From Terrisporobacter glycolicus ATCC 14880 = DSM 1288 (GTDB lineage: Bacteria; Bacillota; Clostridia; Peptostreptococcales; Peptostreptococcaceae), in contig NZ_CP117523.1 of assembly GCF_036812735.1 (NCBI RefSeq), positions 3,100,001 to 3,164,000 of the forward strand: DNA of 64,000 nucleotides, written 5' to 3'. The stretch's first letter is position 1, and every line of letters starts with the position of its first letter. The notes under the pieces are model-generated. The model worked only from the letters and a program-made list of their open reading frames with translations, searched no databases and was not told where the DNA came from. Made by a program: the position numbers and the translations under genes. Shown here piece after piece: positions 7,411 to 16,416 of the stretch.

Positions 7411-8955
7411 ATGACTAACCTAGTGCCGGACATAAATTTAAAGACTGTCATAAACCAATACTTTTCTAGGGAAGAAAACACGGAAATAACTAAATCAGAC
7501 TTGGAAAGTGTAAAAGGTTATATATATTCAGATATATCCTCCCTAGGCAAATATATCTGTAGTATAGAAGGTCTTCAGTATGCAATCAATATGACAGAGT
7601 TGCTTATTGAAAATAATTTATTAACTAGTATGGAACAACTTATTAACTTACAAAATTTAAATACCTTATTTTTAAATAACAATTTGATTACAGTTGTGCC
7701 AGATTTGTCTAATATGACTAATTTGACGTCTTTACTACTTAACGGTAATGAGATTAAGGATATTTCACCTATTTCTAGTGGAAAAAATCTTAGATTTATT
7801 AAAATTAATGAAAATAGAGTTTCTGACTTATCTTCATTATCTACTTTAGAAAATCTTAAAGAATTACGTGCCATAAATCAAGATATAGAAATCAAGGATG
7901 TTATAGAATCATCTGATTTCTATACATTAGATATTAGTTTTTTAAAAGACATTAATGGGCAAACGCCAAAAAACATATCTCCTACTCACTTAGGTGAATA
8001 TAATATCGATAGTAAAGAGATAATTTGGGATACATCATTAGTTTCTTTTGAAAGTCCTAGTTTTACATTTGAAAGTGATGATGGCTATTTTTCTGGTATT
8101 GTTACAGTAGATTTAATTGACGTGGATCAAACTGTTATTATAGAAGACAAAAATTTACAAAAAGAAATAATGGATACTTTAGATAAAAAAAATAATATTA
8201 TAACTTTAAAAGATATGCTAAAACTTCGATATTTAGATTTAAGCAATAAAAATATCAAATCTTTAAAAGGTTTAGAACATGCAAATAATTTATATACATT
8301 AATCTTAGATAATACTTATATTACTGATTTACAGCATATTCCTTCATCTGTTAATTATGTATCTTCTAAGGACCTAAAAAACGAAGTAAATATTCCAGAT
8401 GATAGATTAAAATCACTTATAAATATTGTTCTAGGTAAAAACGATAAATGCATTCTTACTTTTAATGATATAAAAAATTTAACCGTTTTAGATGAATTTG
8501 CTAACCATATTAACTCTTTAGAAGGATTGCAATATGCTGAAAACTTAAAGATTTTAAGTCTTCTAAATAATAAGATTTCTGATATAAATCCTCTATGCGC
8601 TTTAACTAATCTAACTTATTTGGACCTTAGTAATAATAATTTAAAAGATTTATCACCTTTATCTTCTTTTTATAAGAATATATCTTATGTTTATGCTAAT
8701 AATCAAAAAATTACAATTGAAAAAAGTACAGCTCCACAAAACAATATTTTTAATTTATCTTTAGATTTTGTAAGAGATATTGATGGAAGTATTATTAAAA
8801 ATATAACTCCTTACCAAGGAGGAATATATAATAATGAACAGAACTCTATAACTTGGAATTTAGATTGTATCCCGTGTGACCTTAGCTTTGATTTTGCTGG
8901 TATACATGATATCTTTTCTGGGACTGTTTATGTAAAAGTTAAAATAATCGAATAA
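7411..8955 (+). CDS. Leucine-rich-repeat protein with internally duplicated cap/LRR/Ig-like modules, no signal peptide
   Basis: 514 residues. Three cap segments recur (PDINLKTVINQYF; IEDKNLQKEIMDTL; PDDRLKSLINIVLG), as in the N-terminal adaptor of bacterial internalin-like LRR proteins. Each is followed by SxxGLQYAxN-type LRRs such as NLTSLLLNGNEIKDISP and NLTYLDLSNNNLKDLSP. Two homologous Ig-like stretches follow the first and third LRR blocks (residues about 165-230 and 450-514), with IKNITP/PKNISP and the ending FSGTVYVKV/FSGIVTVDL. The middle module has lost most of its LRRs and its Ig part. ATG 7411 is set by AAAAGGAGGTG (7395-7404); an in-frame GTG at 7402 lies inside that SD. There is no secretion signal or anchor, unlike classical internalins. 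LRRs bind proteins, but the partner is unknown. Confidence 0.88.
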   Translation: MTNLVPDINLKTVINQYFSREENTEITKSDLESVKGYIYSDISSLGKYICSIEGLQYAINMTELLIENNLLTSMEQLINLQNLNTLFLNNNLITVVPDLSNMTNLTSLLLNGNEIKDISPISSGKNLRFIKINENRVSDLSSLSTLENLKELRAINQDIEIKDVIESSDFYTLDISFLKDINGQTPKNISPTHLGEYNIDSKEIIWDTSLVSFESPSFTFESDDGYFSGIVTVDLIDVDQTVIIEDKNLQKEIMDTLDKKNNIITLKDMLKLRYLDLSNKNIKSLKGLEHANNLYTLILDNTYITDLQHIPSSVNYVSSKDLKNEVNIPDDRLKSLINIVLGKNDKCILTFNDIKNLTVLDEFANHINSLEGLQYAENLKILSLLNNKISDINPLCALTNLTYLDLSNNNLKDLSPLSSFYKNISYVYANNQKITIEKSTAPQNNIFNLSLDFVRDIDGSIIKNITPYQGGIYNNEQNSITWNLDCIPCDLSFDFAGIHDIFSGTVYVKVKIIE

Positions 8956-8972
8956 GTAAACATAAATTTTTT

Positions 8973-9008
8973 AATAAAAAAGCCAGCACTTGTACTGGCT
9001 TTTTTATT
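8973..9008. terminator. Bidirectional terminator between the LRR gene and the lipoprotein gene
   Basis: AATAAAAAAGCCAG (8973-8986) and CTGGCTTTTTTATT (8995-9008) are exact reverse complements around an eight-base loop, with T runs on both strands. It overlaps the stop codon of the convergent lipoprotein gene. Confidence 0.9.
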
Positions 9009-9687
9009 AAATTTCTTTATTTTTTCTTTTTCTTACAAAAACAAATCCACCAATAACTATAACTGTTATTCCTCCAATTATCATTATAATATTAGAAAAG
9101 TTTGGAACATTAAACTTAACATGAATGCTATCCAGCGTGTTCAAAGTATAGTCCCAGCTATAAGTCGTTCTTCCATCCTTCTCTTCAATTGTACTTGTTG
9201 CATTAGATTCTGATAGTTTGAATGGTGTTGTCATATGTAAATTCATACTAGCCGAATTTCCTATAAAGCTAAGCATTGACAAATCTTCTTCTGTCATTTC
9301 TCCAAGAAGAGCTTCTTTAATGTTTAAAGTAACATCATAAGTATTATAAATTAAACTTTTCTCTTCCGATATATTTATAAATTTATTATCTTTTATATCT
9401 TTATTTCCACTTGCCATTAAGTCTTTTATATTACCTAAATCTTTTTTCAGCAAATACCCTGACTGATTAGCTTCATTTATTTTTTCAATAGAATCTGCCT
9501 TATACTCTTCTTTTACTTTTTGTAAATCCTCTTCTGTCATATTTTCAGCCATATAATTATTAATTAATAATTTCATAGCCATAGTCATATTCCCTTTTTT
9601 ATCTATATCCAATGTTAGGTCTGTATTTACACATCCTACCAATAAGATACTAAAACATACTAATAATACTGCTAATAATTTTTTCAT
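9007..9687 (-). CDS. Lipoprotein with C-terminal membrane helix (DUF3153/LppM-like)
   Basis: 226 residues. The N terminus is a lipoprotein signal with lipobox LVGC (Cys19). The following VNTDLTLDIDKKGNMTMAMK is the opening beta hairpin typical of LppM/DUF3153 domains. A mixed helical insert is followed by a second beta region ending LNTLDSIHVKFNVP. Residues about 198-218 form a membrane helix (IIMIIGGITVIVIGGFVFV) followed by RKRKNKEI, so the protein is anchored at both ends, with its body outside the cell. The SD AAAGGCGGGT precedes the ATG. Its function is unknown; envelope maintenance is a guess. Confidence 0.85.
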   Translation of the reverse strand: MKKLLAVLLVCFSILLVGCVNTDLTLDIDKKGNMTMAMKLLINNYMAENMTEEDLQKVKEEYKADSIEKINEANQSGYLLKKDLGNIKDLMASGNKDIKDNKFINISEEKSLIYNTYDVTLNIKEALLGEMTEEDLSMLSFIGNSASMNLHMTTPFKLSESNATSTIEEKDGRTTYSWDYTLNTLDSIHVKFNVPNFSNIIMIIGGITVIVIGGFVFVRKRKNKEI

Positions 9688-9767
9688 TTTTACCCGCCTT
9701 TAATTAAATATTTCATATAATATTATATCTCCTATGGTAATAAATGACTAGTTAATCTTTTTTCTAT

Positions 9768-9814
9768 CATATATAAATCTTATTTAACTTATTGTTAAAT
9801 AAGATTTATATATG
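9768..9814. repeat. Perfect 21-bp inverted repeat between divergent genes
   Basis: Positions 9768-9788 and 9794-9814 are exact reverse complements separated by five bases (TTATT). No T tract follows on either strand and no gene converges here, so it does not look like an ordinary terminator. It lies between the lipoprotein gene and rbsK, 110 bases before rbsK, where an operator or a 5' RNA hairpin would be possible. Confidence 0.9.
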
Positions 9815-9923
9815 TCAAATACAATCGAATTATGTTGCACTATTTTTTTCAATATGTTACTCTATATGAAGTAAAATATTTTTTATACATAAGATGTATA
9901 CAATATAACTTTGGAGGTAAAAC

Positions 9924-10832
9924 ATGAAAAATATATGCGTTATAGGCAGCTTAAATATGGATTTAGTTGTTAATGTTGACACAATGCCAAAGCCTGGACA
10001 AACTCTTTTAGGAGGCAATTTTAAAGAAATACCAGGAGGTAAAGGCGCAAACCAAGCCGTTGCAATGGCTAGATTAGAAGGAAATGTTTCTATGATAGGC
10101 AAAGTTGGTAATGACAGTTTTGGTAAAACATTAATAGAAGCCCTAAATAATGATAATGTTAATACAAATCATGTTCATATAGCTAATTGTTCTACTGGTG
10201 TGGCATTTATAACTGTAGATAAAAATGCTCAAAACGCTATAGTTGTAGCCCCAGGAGCAAATTTTCAATTAACTAAAGATGATATCGATAAAAATATAGA
10301 TTGCATAAAAAACAGTGATATAGTAGTTATCCAGTTAGAAACTCCTTTAGAAACTGTGAAGTATGCTCTACAAGTTGCAAAAGATTTAAATAAATACACA
10401 ATACTTAATCCTGCTCCTGCAGTGAAACTAGATGATGAAATAATAAAAAATGTGGATTTATTAACTCCTAATGAAACTGAATTGGAAATTATCGCTGAAA
10501 TAAAAATAGAAAATGAAGATGATATAAACAAAGCAGCTAACAAAATAGTAGAAAAAGGTGTAAAAGAATTAATAATTACCCTTGGATCTAAAGGTAGCTT
10601 ATATATAAATGAAGAAAAATCATTTTTCAAACCTGCTTACAAAGTTAAAGCAGTTGATACTACTGCTGCTGGAGATTCTTTCACAGGAGCTTTGGCAGTT
10701 GCCCTATCAAACAACAAAACTATGGAAGAAGCCATGGATTTTGCTTCTAAAGTAGGTGCTTTATCTGTTATAAAAAAAGGAGCTCAAAGCTCCCTACCAA
10801 CATTAAAAGATGTTGAAAACTTTGGGAGGTAA
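9924..10832 (+). CDS. rbsK: Ribokinase
   Basis: 302 residues, PfkB family. [20 protein letters not shown] is the N-terminal signature, [14 protein letters not shown] the substrate-closing Gly-Gly motif, and [13 protein letters not shown] the C-terminal motif with the catalytic Asp and anion hole. It phosphorylates ribose to ribose 5-phosphate using ATP in the cytoplasm. It is the first gene of rbsKDACB, with SD GGAGG and only 2 bases to rbsD. No RbsR-type LacI regulator is encoded in the window. Confidence 0.95.
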   Translation: MKNICVIGSLNMDLVVNVDTMPKPGQTLLGGNFKEIPGGKGANQAVAMARLEGNVSMIGKVGNDSFGKTLIEALNNDNVNTNHVHIANCSTGVAFITVDKNAQNAIVVAPGANFQLTKDDIDKNIDCIKNSDIVVIQLETPLETVKYALQVAKDLNKYTILNPAPAVKLDDEIIKNVDLLTPNETELEIIAEIKIENEDDINKAANKIVEKGVKELIITLGSKGSLYINEEKSFFKPAYKVKAVDTTAAGDSFTGALAVALSNNKTMEEAMDFASKVGALSVIKKGAQSSLPTLKDVENFGR

Positions 10833-10834
10833 TT

Positions 10835-11224
10835 ATGAAAAAAACAAAAATGATAAATAGTGAATTATCTTATGTGATAAGCCAAATGGGGCATACTGAT
10901 TCTTTAACAATTGGAGATTGTGGTTTACCAATTCCATCTGAAACTAAAAGAATAGATTTAGCTTTAACTCATGATATTCCTACTTTTATTCAAACTTTAG
11001 ATGTAATACTTGGGGAATTATGTGTTGAAGAAGCAATAATAGCTTCTGAGATAAAAGAAAAAAATCCAGAAGTTTATGAAGCAATAAAGAAAAGAGTTTC
11101 TAACTTACAAGAAGTAAGCCATGAAGAATTTAAAGTTTTAACAGAAGACAGCAAGGCAGTAGTAAGAACTGGTGAATGTAGTCCTTACGCTAACATAATT
11201 TTAAAATCAGGAGTAGTATTTTAA
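10835..11224 (+). CDS. rbsD: D-ribose pyranase
   Basis: 129 residues, the usual length. [20 protein letters not shown] holds the conserved catalytic His and Asp, and the C-terminal [19 protein letters not shown] is the family ending. It converts beta-pyranose ribose, as imported, to the furanose form used by ribokinase. It lies 2 bases after rbsK, its SD (GGGAGG) sits in the end of rbsK, and its stop overlaps the rbsA start by one base (TAATG), which suggests translational coupling. Confidence 0.95.
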   Translation: MKKTKMINSELSYVISQMGHTDSLTIGDCGLPIPSETKRIDLALTHDIPTFIQTLDVILGELCVEEAIIASEIKEKNPEVYEAIKKRVSNLQEVSHEEFKVLTEDSKAVVRTGECSPYANIILKSGVVF

Positions 11225-12747
11225 TGAAAACACCAATTTTAAAAATGACAAATATAGTTAAAGAATTCCCTGGTGTTAAAGCCCTTGATGGAGTTAATAT
11301 TGAACTTTACGAAGGTAGGGTTATGGCTCTTATGGGTGAAAATGGGGCTGGGAAATCAACACTTATGAAAATACTAAGTGGTGTATATAAAAAAGACGGC
11401 GGTGAAATCTTCTATAAAGGTAAAAAAGAAGATATAAAAGGGCCAAAAGATGCCACTGATAAAGGTATCGCCATAATACACCAAGAATTAAACTTAGTTA
11501 ATGACTTAAGCATAGGTGAAAATATCTTTTTAGGAAGAGAGCCTAAAAAAGGATTTAGAATCGATTTTAATAAACTACATGCTGATAGCCAAGTTTTATT
11601 AAAAAGATTAAATATAAATAAAGACTCTAGAGAGCTTGTTGAAAACTTAAGTATAGGTGAAAAGCAAATGATAGAAATTGCTAAAGCCCTTTCTCTAGAT
11701 GCAAAAATAATAATAATGGATGAGCCAACGGATGCTTTAACAGATAACGAAACTGATTCTTTATTCAAAGTTATAAATGAATTAAAATCTGATAATAAAG
11801 CTATCGTTTATATATCTCATAGATTAAAAGAAATCTTTGAACTTTGTGATTACATAACCGTTCTTAGAGACGGTAAATTTGTTGGTCAAGAAGAAATATG
11901 TAACCTTGATGAAGATAAAATGATAGAAATGATGGTTGGTAGAAAGCTAACTGATCAATTCCCTCATTTACAAGTTGAAAAAGGCGAAACAATTTTAAAA
12001 TTAGAAAATGTATCTAATAAATTTGTAAAAAATATTTATTTTGAAGTTAAAGCTGGAGAAATACTTGGCATATCAGGACTTATGGGTGCTGGTAGAAGTG
12101 AACTTGCTAAAACTATATACGGCCACCTTCCTTTAGAAAAAGGTCGTCTTATAAAAAAAGGAAAAGTGCTAAATCTTAAATCATCTCAGGATGGTGTAAA
12201 AAATAGAATTGCTTATGTAAGTGAAGATAGAAAAGGTGATGGACTTATTTTAGGTTTATCAATAAAAGAAAATATGACTTTATCTTCTCTTGAAAGAATT
12301 TCAAAATCTTTTGTAGTTGATAAAAGTAAAGAAAAAGAAAGAGTTAATAGTTACATAGATAGAATAAGAATTAAAACTCCTAACATGGACCAATTAATTA
12401 AGAACTTATCTGGTGGTAACCAACAAAAAGTTGCTATAGCAAAGGCTCTTATGACACATCCTGATGTGTTAATCTTAGATGAACCAACCCGTGGAGTTGA
12501 TGTTGGTGCAAAAAAAGAAATTTACGATTTAATAAATGAATTTAAATCACAGGGAAAAGCAATAATTATAATTTCTTCTGAAATGCCAGAAATTCTAGGT
12601 CTATCTGATAGAATTCTAGTTTTAAGTAATGGTGAAATAACAGGAGAATTTGATATAAAAGATGCTACGCAAGAAAAAATATTGAAATGTGCAGTAGAAA
12701 TTAAGGAGGATCACAGGGATGTCATCTCAAGTGAAGCAACAGCATAA
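11224..12747 (+). CDS. rbsA: Ribose ABC transporter, double ATP-binding subunit
   Basis: 507 residues with two ABC domains. The first has Walker A GENGAGKST, signature NLSIGEKQMIEIAKAL and Walker B IIIMDEPTDALT. The second has a degenerate Walker A GLMGAGRSE, as usual in RbsA/MglA, with signature LSGGNQQKVAIAKAL and Walker B LILDEPTRGVDVG. It powers import through RbsC. It overlaps rbsD by 1 base and rbsC by 29 bases. Confidence 0.95.
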   Translation: MKTPILKMTNIVKEFPGVKALDGVNIELYEGRVMALMGENGAGKSTLMKILSGVYKKDGGEIFYKGKKEDIKGPKDATDKGIAIIHQELNLVNDLSIGENIFLGREPKKGFRIDFNKLHADSQVLLKRLNINKDSRELVENLSIGEKQMIEIAKALSLDAKIIIMDEPTDALTDNETDSLFKVINELKSDNKAIVYISHRLKEIFELCDYITVLRDGKFVGQEEICNLDEDKMIEMMVGRKLTDQFPHLQVEKGETILKLENVSNKFVKNIYFEVKAGEILGISGLMGAGRSELAKTIYGHLPLEKGRLIKKGKVLNLKSSQDGVKNRIAYVSEDRKGDGLILGLSIKENMTLSSLERISKSFVVDKSKEKERVNSYIDRIRIKTPNMDQLIKNLSGGNQQKVAIAKALMTHPDVLILDEPTRGVDVGAKKEIYDLINEFKSQGKAIIIISSEMPEILGLSDRILVLSNGEITGEFDIKDATQEKILKCAVEIKEDHRDVISSEATA

Positions 12748-13687
12748 TAAATTTGATTTAAAAGAAACATTAATAAAATATAAAAGCTTAGTAGGACTAC
12801 TTTCTCTAATCATAGTAGTTTCAATACTTAGTCCATCATTCTTAAGTACAAAAAATATATTTAATATATTAAGACAAACTTCAGTAAATGGAATAATCGC
12901 AGCAGGTATGACTTTTGTTATATTAACTGGTGGAATTGACTTATCAGTAGGTTCTATCCTTGCCATAAGTGGTGCCGTTTGTGCCTCTCTATTAGTTTCA
13001 GGCAATAATATATTTATGGCAGTTTTAGCTACTTTAGTAATAGGTGCTTCAGTAGGATTTTTAAATGGTTTTATAATAACTAAAGGTAAATTACAACCAT
13101 TCATAGCCACTCTTGCTACAATGACTGTTCTTAGAGGTTTAACTTTAGTTTATACAGATGGTAAGCCAATCACTCTTGGAAGTGGTAATTTAGCTTTAAG
13201 CTTTGGTCAAATTGGTGGAGGTAAAATCCTTGGTATACCTACCCCTGCTTTCATTATGATAGCAACATTTGCAATATGTGCTTATGTACTTAAAAATACT
13301 AAAATGGGTAGATACACTTATGCTTTAGGTTCAAACGAAGAAGCAACAAGACTTTCTGGTTTAAATACAGACAAAATAAAAATAGCAGTCTACACTATAA
13401 GTGGTATACTTGCTTCTATTGCAGGTATAATAATAACTTCTAGATTATTTTCTGCTCAACCTACTGCAGGTAATGGATATGAACTTGATGCCATAGCAGC
13501 TGTAGTTCTTGGAGGAACTTCTCTTACTGGTGGTAAAGGTAAAATAACTGGAACAATAATTGGCGCATTAATAATCGGTGTTTTAAGTAATGCCTTAAAC
13601 ATATTAGACGTATCATCATATTATCAAATGATGGTTAAAGGTGCTGTTATATTAGTAGCTGTACTTTTAGACAGAAAAGGTAACTAG
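12719..13687 (+). CDS. rbsC: Ribose ABC transporter permease
   Basis: 322 residues and 8-10 membrane segments. It carries the family motifs AAGMTFVILTGGIDLSVGS and ATRLSGLNTDKIKIAVYTIS (the EAA-like coupling loop that contacts RbsA) and ELDAIAAVVLGGTSLTGGKG. The start, inside the end of rbsA, is set by AAGGAGG upstream of ATG 12719. It forms the membrane channel of the ribose importer. Confidence 0.95.
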   Translation: MSSQVKQQHNKFDLKETLIKYKSLVGLLSLIIVVSILSPSFLSTKNIFNILRQTSVNGIIAAGMTFVILTGGIDLSVGSILAISGAVCASLLVSGNNIFMAVLATLVIGASVGFLNGFIITKGKLQPFIATLATMTVLRGLTLVYTDGKPITLGSGNLALSFGQIGGGKILGIPTPAFIMIATFAICAYVLKNTKMGRYTYALGSNEEATRLSGLNTDKIKIAVYTISGILASIAGIIITSRLFSAQPTAGNGYELDAIAAVVLGGTSLTGGKGKITGTIIGALIIGVLSNALNILDVSSYYQMMVKGAVILVAVLLDRKGN

Positions 13688-13699
13688 GAGGTAGTAAAG

Positions 13700-14602
13700 A
13701 TGTTAAAAAAAATAACTACCATAATAATATCATTAATTTTATGTACTTCATTACTAGTTGGATGTAGTCAAAAAAGTCTTGATAATACTAAGAAAATAGG
13801 CCTTATAGTATCTACTTTAAACAATCCTTTCTTCGTAGATTTAAAATCTGGTATAGAAAGTGAAGCAAAAAAATTAGGATACGATGTAGTTGTACTAGAC
13901 TCTCAAAATGATCCTGCCAAAGAAGTTTCTAACATGGAAGATATATCTGTTAAAAACGTAGATGTAGTTTTATTAAATCCTGTTGATTCAGATTCTGCTA
14001 TAGCCTCAGTTATGGTAGCAAATAACTTAGATCTACCTGTAATTACAGTAGATAGAGTTTCTAATGGTGGAAAAGTTGTCTCTCACGTTGCCTCTGACAA
14101 TGTGGAAGGTGGAAAAATGGCTGCCAAGTATTTAATTGAAAAATTAGACAATAATGGAAACATAGTTGAACTTGAAGGTATTGCCGGCTCTTCTGCAACT
14201 CGTGATAGAGGGGACGGATTTGACAATGAAGTAAAAAACAGTAATTTACAAATAATAACTAAACAAAGTGCTGATTTCGATAGAACTAAAAGCCTTTCTG
14301 TAATGGAAAACATAATTCAATCAAAGGGTAATATTGATGCTGTATTTGCTCAAAATGATGAAATGGCTCTTGGTGCTTTAAAAGCTTTACAAGATGCCAA
14401 TATGAAGGATGTTTTAGTTGTTGGATTTGATGCTACAGATGATGCTGTAATATCTGTTCAGAAAGGTGATATGGCTGCAACCATAGCTCAACAACCCAAA
14501 TTAATTGGAGAGACTGCTGTAAACTTATCACACAGATTTTTATCTGGTAAGAAGGTTGAAAGCTTTGCTCCTGTAAAATTAAAATTAATAAAGAAAAAAT
14601 AA
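13700..14602 (+). CDS. rbsB: Ribose-binding lipoprotein of the ABC importer
   Basis: 300 residues. The signal peptide ends at lipobox LVGC, so this is a membrane-tethered periplasmic-binding-protein-like lipoprotein. The sugar-binding fold (peripl_BP_4) is evident from VSTLNNPFFVDLKSGIESEA, NPVDSDSAIASVMVA, ELEGIAGSSATRDRGDGF and AVFAQNDEMALGALKAL, including ligand-contact Asn, Arg, Asp and Gln positions known from RbsB. It delivers ribose to RbsAC. It is the last gene of the operon and is followed at once by a terminator. Confidence 0.95.
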   Translation: MLKKITTIIISLILCTSLLVGCSQKSLDNTKKIGLIVSTLNNPFFVDLKSGIESEAKKLGYDVVVLDSQNDPAKEVSNMEDISVKNVDVVLLNPVDSDSAIASVMVANNLDLPVITVDRVSNGGKVVSHVASDNVEGGKMAAKYLIEKLDNNGNIVELEGIAGSSATRDRGDGFDNEVKNSNLQIITKQSADFDRTKSLSVMENIIQSKGNIDAVFAQNDEMALGALKALQDANMKDVLVVGFDATDDAVISVQKGDMAATIAQQPKLIGETAVNLSHRFLSGKKVESFAPVKLKLIKKK

Positions 14603-14642
14603 TAAAAGGTCAACATATAAAATATATGTTGACCTTTTATTA
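14601..14642. terminator. Terminator of the rbs operon (bidirectional)
   Basis: A perfect 19-bp stem (14601-14619 with 14623-14641) and a three-base loop, with A-rich and T-rich ends. It overlaps the rbsB stop and the stop of the convergent gene at 14640. Confidence 0.92.
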
Positions 14643-15446
14643 TTTTTCAAGTTCAAAAATTTGCTTATCTTCTAATTTTATCCATCCATATCTTCCTGCT
14701 TCATTTACCACTTTTATACATTGATTATTATTATAATTATAAAGTGATACTAAATTAATTTTATCACCTCTTGAAAGATTATATGCCTTTACATTACCAA
14801 CATTTGTTTCATATACTATGGTTTCATCTTTTACCACATATTTATTTTCTTTACTAATACCTACAACTTCAGCTTCTTTTTTATCTATATCAGTAAAATC
14901 GCAATCAAGTTTTCTTTTATAAATATAATTTATACAAATTGATTCACCACCAATAACTTTACTATAATGATTAAAATTAATTGAATCATCTGTAGTTCCA
15001 TAAGTAATTTTCATTGTTCCATTTTTATCATCATTATTTATAACTCTTCCATTCATTGTAGAATTATAACTTTTATTTTCATCACGATATGTAAATATAC
15101 TTATTTTGCTGTTTTCGATTTTATTACCTAAAATCACATATATTTCTTTCTTATTGTCAATCTTGTTGAAATCATAAATATGTACACTTATATTATTTTT
15201 ATCTTTAAATTTTTCTTTTAATTTATTATTTATATATAAGTTCACAATAAAACCATCTTTTTCATCTTTATATGACTCTAACTTTATTTTTTCACGTTCC
15301 CCATCACCATTTAAATCAAAAAAATATGCTTCGTCATAATTCAACTGATTTTGTGATAAATTCATTTGAAAAAAAATTTCATCTATTTTATCATAATTAA
15401 AAAATATCACTACTGCAAAAACAATTAACACTACTATCTTTTTCAT
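14640..15446 (-). CDS. Hypothetical exported protein with VCBS/FG-GAP-like repeat and C-terminal SH3-like region
   Basis: 268 residues. Residues 4-20 form a hydrophobic signal or anchor. Residues about 40-60 contain FFDLNGDGEREKIKLESY, the calcium-binding DxNxDG turn of FG-GAP/VCBS blades. The last 75 residues (VVKDETIVYETNVGNVKAYN, then RGDKINLVS, then RYGWIKLED) resemble a bacterial SH3 domain with its terminal GWI strand. This suggests an extracellular, membrane-tethered protein that may touch the cell wall. The SD AGGGGGT precedes the ATG. The function is not recognised. Confidence 0.78.
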   Translation of the reverse strand: MKKIVVLIVFAVVIFFNYDKIDEIFFQMNLSQNQLNYDEAYFFDLNGDGEREKIKLESYKDEKDGFIVNLYINNKLKEKFKDKNNISVHIYDFNKIDNKKEIYVILGNKIENSKISIFTYRDENKSYNSTMNGRVINNDDKNGTMKITYGTTDDSINFNHYSKVIGGESICINYIYKRKLDCDFTDIDKKEAEVVGISKENKYVVKDETIVYETNVGNVKAYNLSRGDKINLVSLYNYNNNQCIKVVNEAGRYGWIKLEDKQIFELEK

Positions 15447-15732
15447 CTATACCCCCTACACACTTCGGCAACTGTTTATAAACAATTGTACACTAAAAAT
15501 ATATTTTATAGGCCACATATATTTTTTTTTATATATCATTGAATTTATTCTTTTTATAATTTTTAAATTTTATCATTAGCATTAATAAATATAAATTGAT
15601 AGAATTTTACTAACTAAATTTTCATATTTTTTTAAATATTATACATGATGTAATGATGAGGAATATTAATGAACATAAAGGATACCGAATTAATAAATTA
15701 AAGTTTTAAAATAAGAACATATTCATAAAATT

Positions 15733-16101
15733 TTCGGATATTCTAGTGGATATGATATCAATATTTTTTATGCTATTTACAACCAAGATGATATTGAATT
15801 GATTCATGCTGCTAAAGGATATGCTCGCTATACTGGAAAAGTTGGTGTTTGTTTAGTTACTGGTATTGTAAAATGCCCATTATGATAATGTTCCATTAGT
15901 TTGTTTTACTGGTCAAGTTCCAACTTGTGTCATAGTAAACGATATGTTTCAGGAAGTTGATATTGTAGGTATAACTCGTGGAATTTGCCTAGCAATTTAT
16001 TAAAAAATTTAGGTGATGATATTTATCATGCTTCTCATCCTCTTTATATAGGAAGTGTAGTTATACATAGGTTCAAAGCGGAAAATTTCTTAAAGATATG
16101 A
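15733..16101 (+). pseudogene. Decayed acetolactate synthase large subunit (ilvB) remnant
   Basis: Three fragments in shifting frames match successive parts of the N-terminal half of IlvB. Fragment 1 (15733 on) includes AAKGYARYTGKVGVCLVTGI. An extra A in the run near 15870 then shifts the frame: removing it restores [19 protein letters not shown]. Fragment 2 (15884-16003) ends [12 protein letters not shown] and then a stop. Fragment 3 (15982-16101) reads SHPLYIGSVVIHRFKAENF, the HPLFLGMLGMHG region. The thiamine-diphosphate GPGATN loop and the whole C-terminal half are missing, so the enzyme cannot work. The assignment comes from remembered family sequences. Confidence 0.85.
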
Positions 16102-16144
16102 TAATTAATGAAAGCTAGAAAGGATAAATATTATTATAAAAAAA

Positions 16145-16369
16145 ATGAGTTGCTCTTTATGTGGAAAATTCCCTAGAGTTTTTGCCAAAATTGCAGACCT
16201 ATTTTCAACTAAATTGTATAATCTAAATTCTTTAACTGTAGGACCAACAGAAGATATCACTATGTCTCGTATGACCATAAGTGTACTATGCGATGATGCT
16301 ACATTTGAGCAAATAAAAAAACAATTAAATAGATTTATAGAAATAATAATATTATTTTCAAACAAATAA
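16145..16369 (+). pseudogene. Truncated acetolactate synthase small subunit (ilvN/ilvH) remnant
   Basis: An open frame of 74 codons reads RVFAKIADLFSTKLYNLNSL, then TVGPTEDITMSRMTISVLCD, then EQIKKQLNRFIEI. This is the N-terminal ACT domain of the acetolactate synthase regulatory subunit. It stops at about half the usual length (around 165), lacks a good SD and lies right behind the ilvB remnant in the ilvBN order. It is most likely a relic, not a functional ACT protein. Confidence 0.85.
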
Positions 16370-16413
16370 ATCCCCTTATAATACGATATAAATATCATAT
16401 TATAAGGGGATTT
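16368..16413. terminator. Terminator between the ilvN remnant and the antiporter gene
   Basis: A 16-bp perfect stem (16368-16383 with 16398-16413) encloses a shorter inner palindrome. On the reverse strand it ends the antiporter transcript, five bases after its stop. T enrichment is modest on both strands. Confidence 0.8.
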
Positions 16414-16416
16414 ATA

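Noticed and set aside
15463-15474. CTTCGGCAACTG, identical to part of the riboswitch region (1774-1785)
   Set aside because: Only 12 bases match and none of the other aptamer elements is nearby; matches of this length are expected by chance in 64 kb.
16105-16398. Open frame on the reverse strand opposite the ilvN remnant
   Set aside because: The forward strand clearly carries ilvN homology; the reverse frame has no SD and no recognisable domain.
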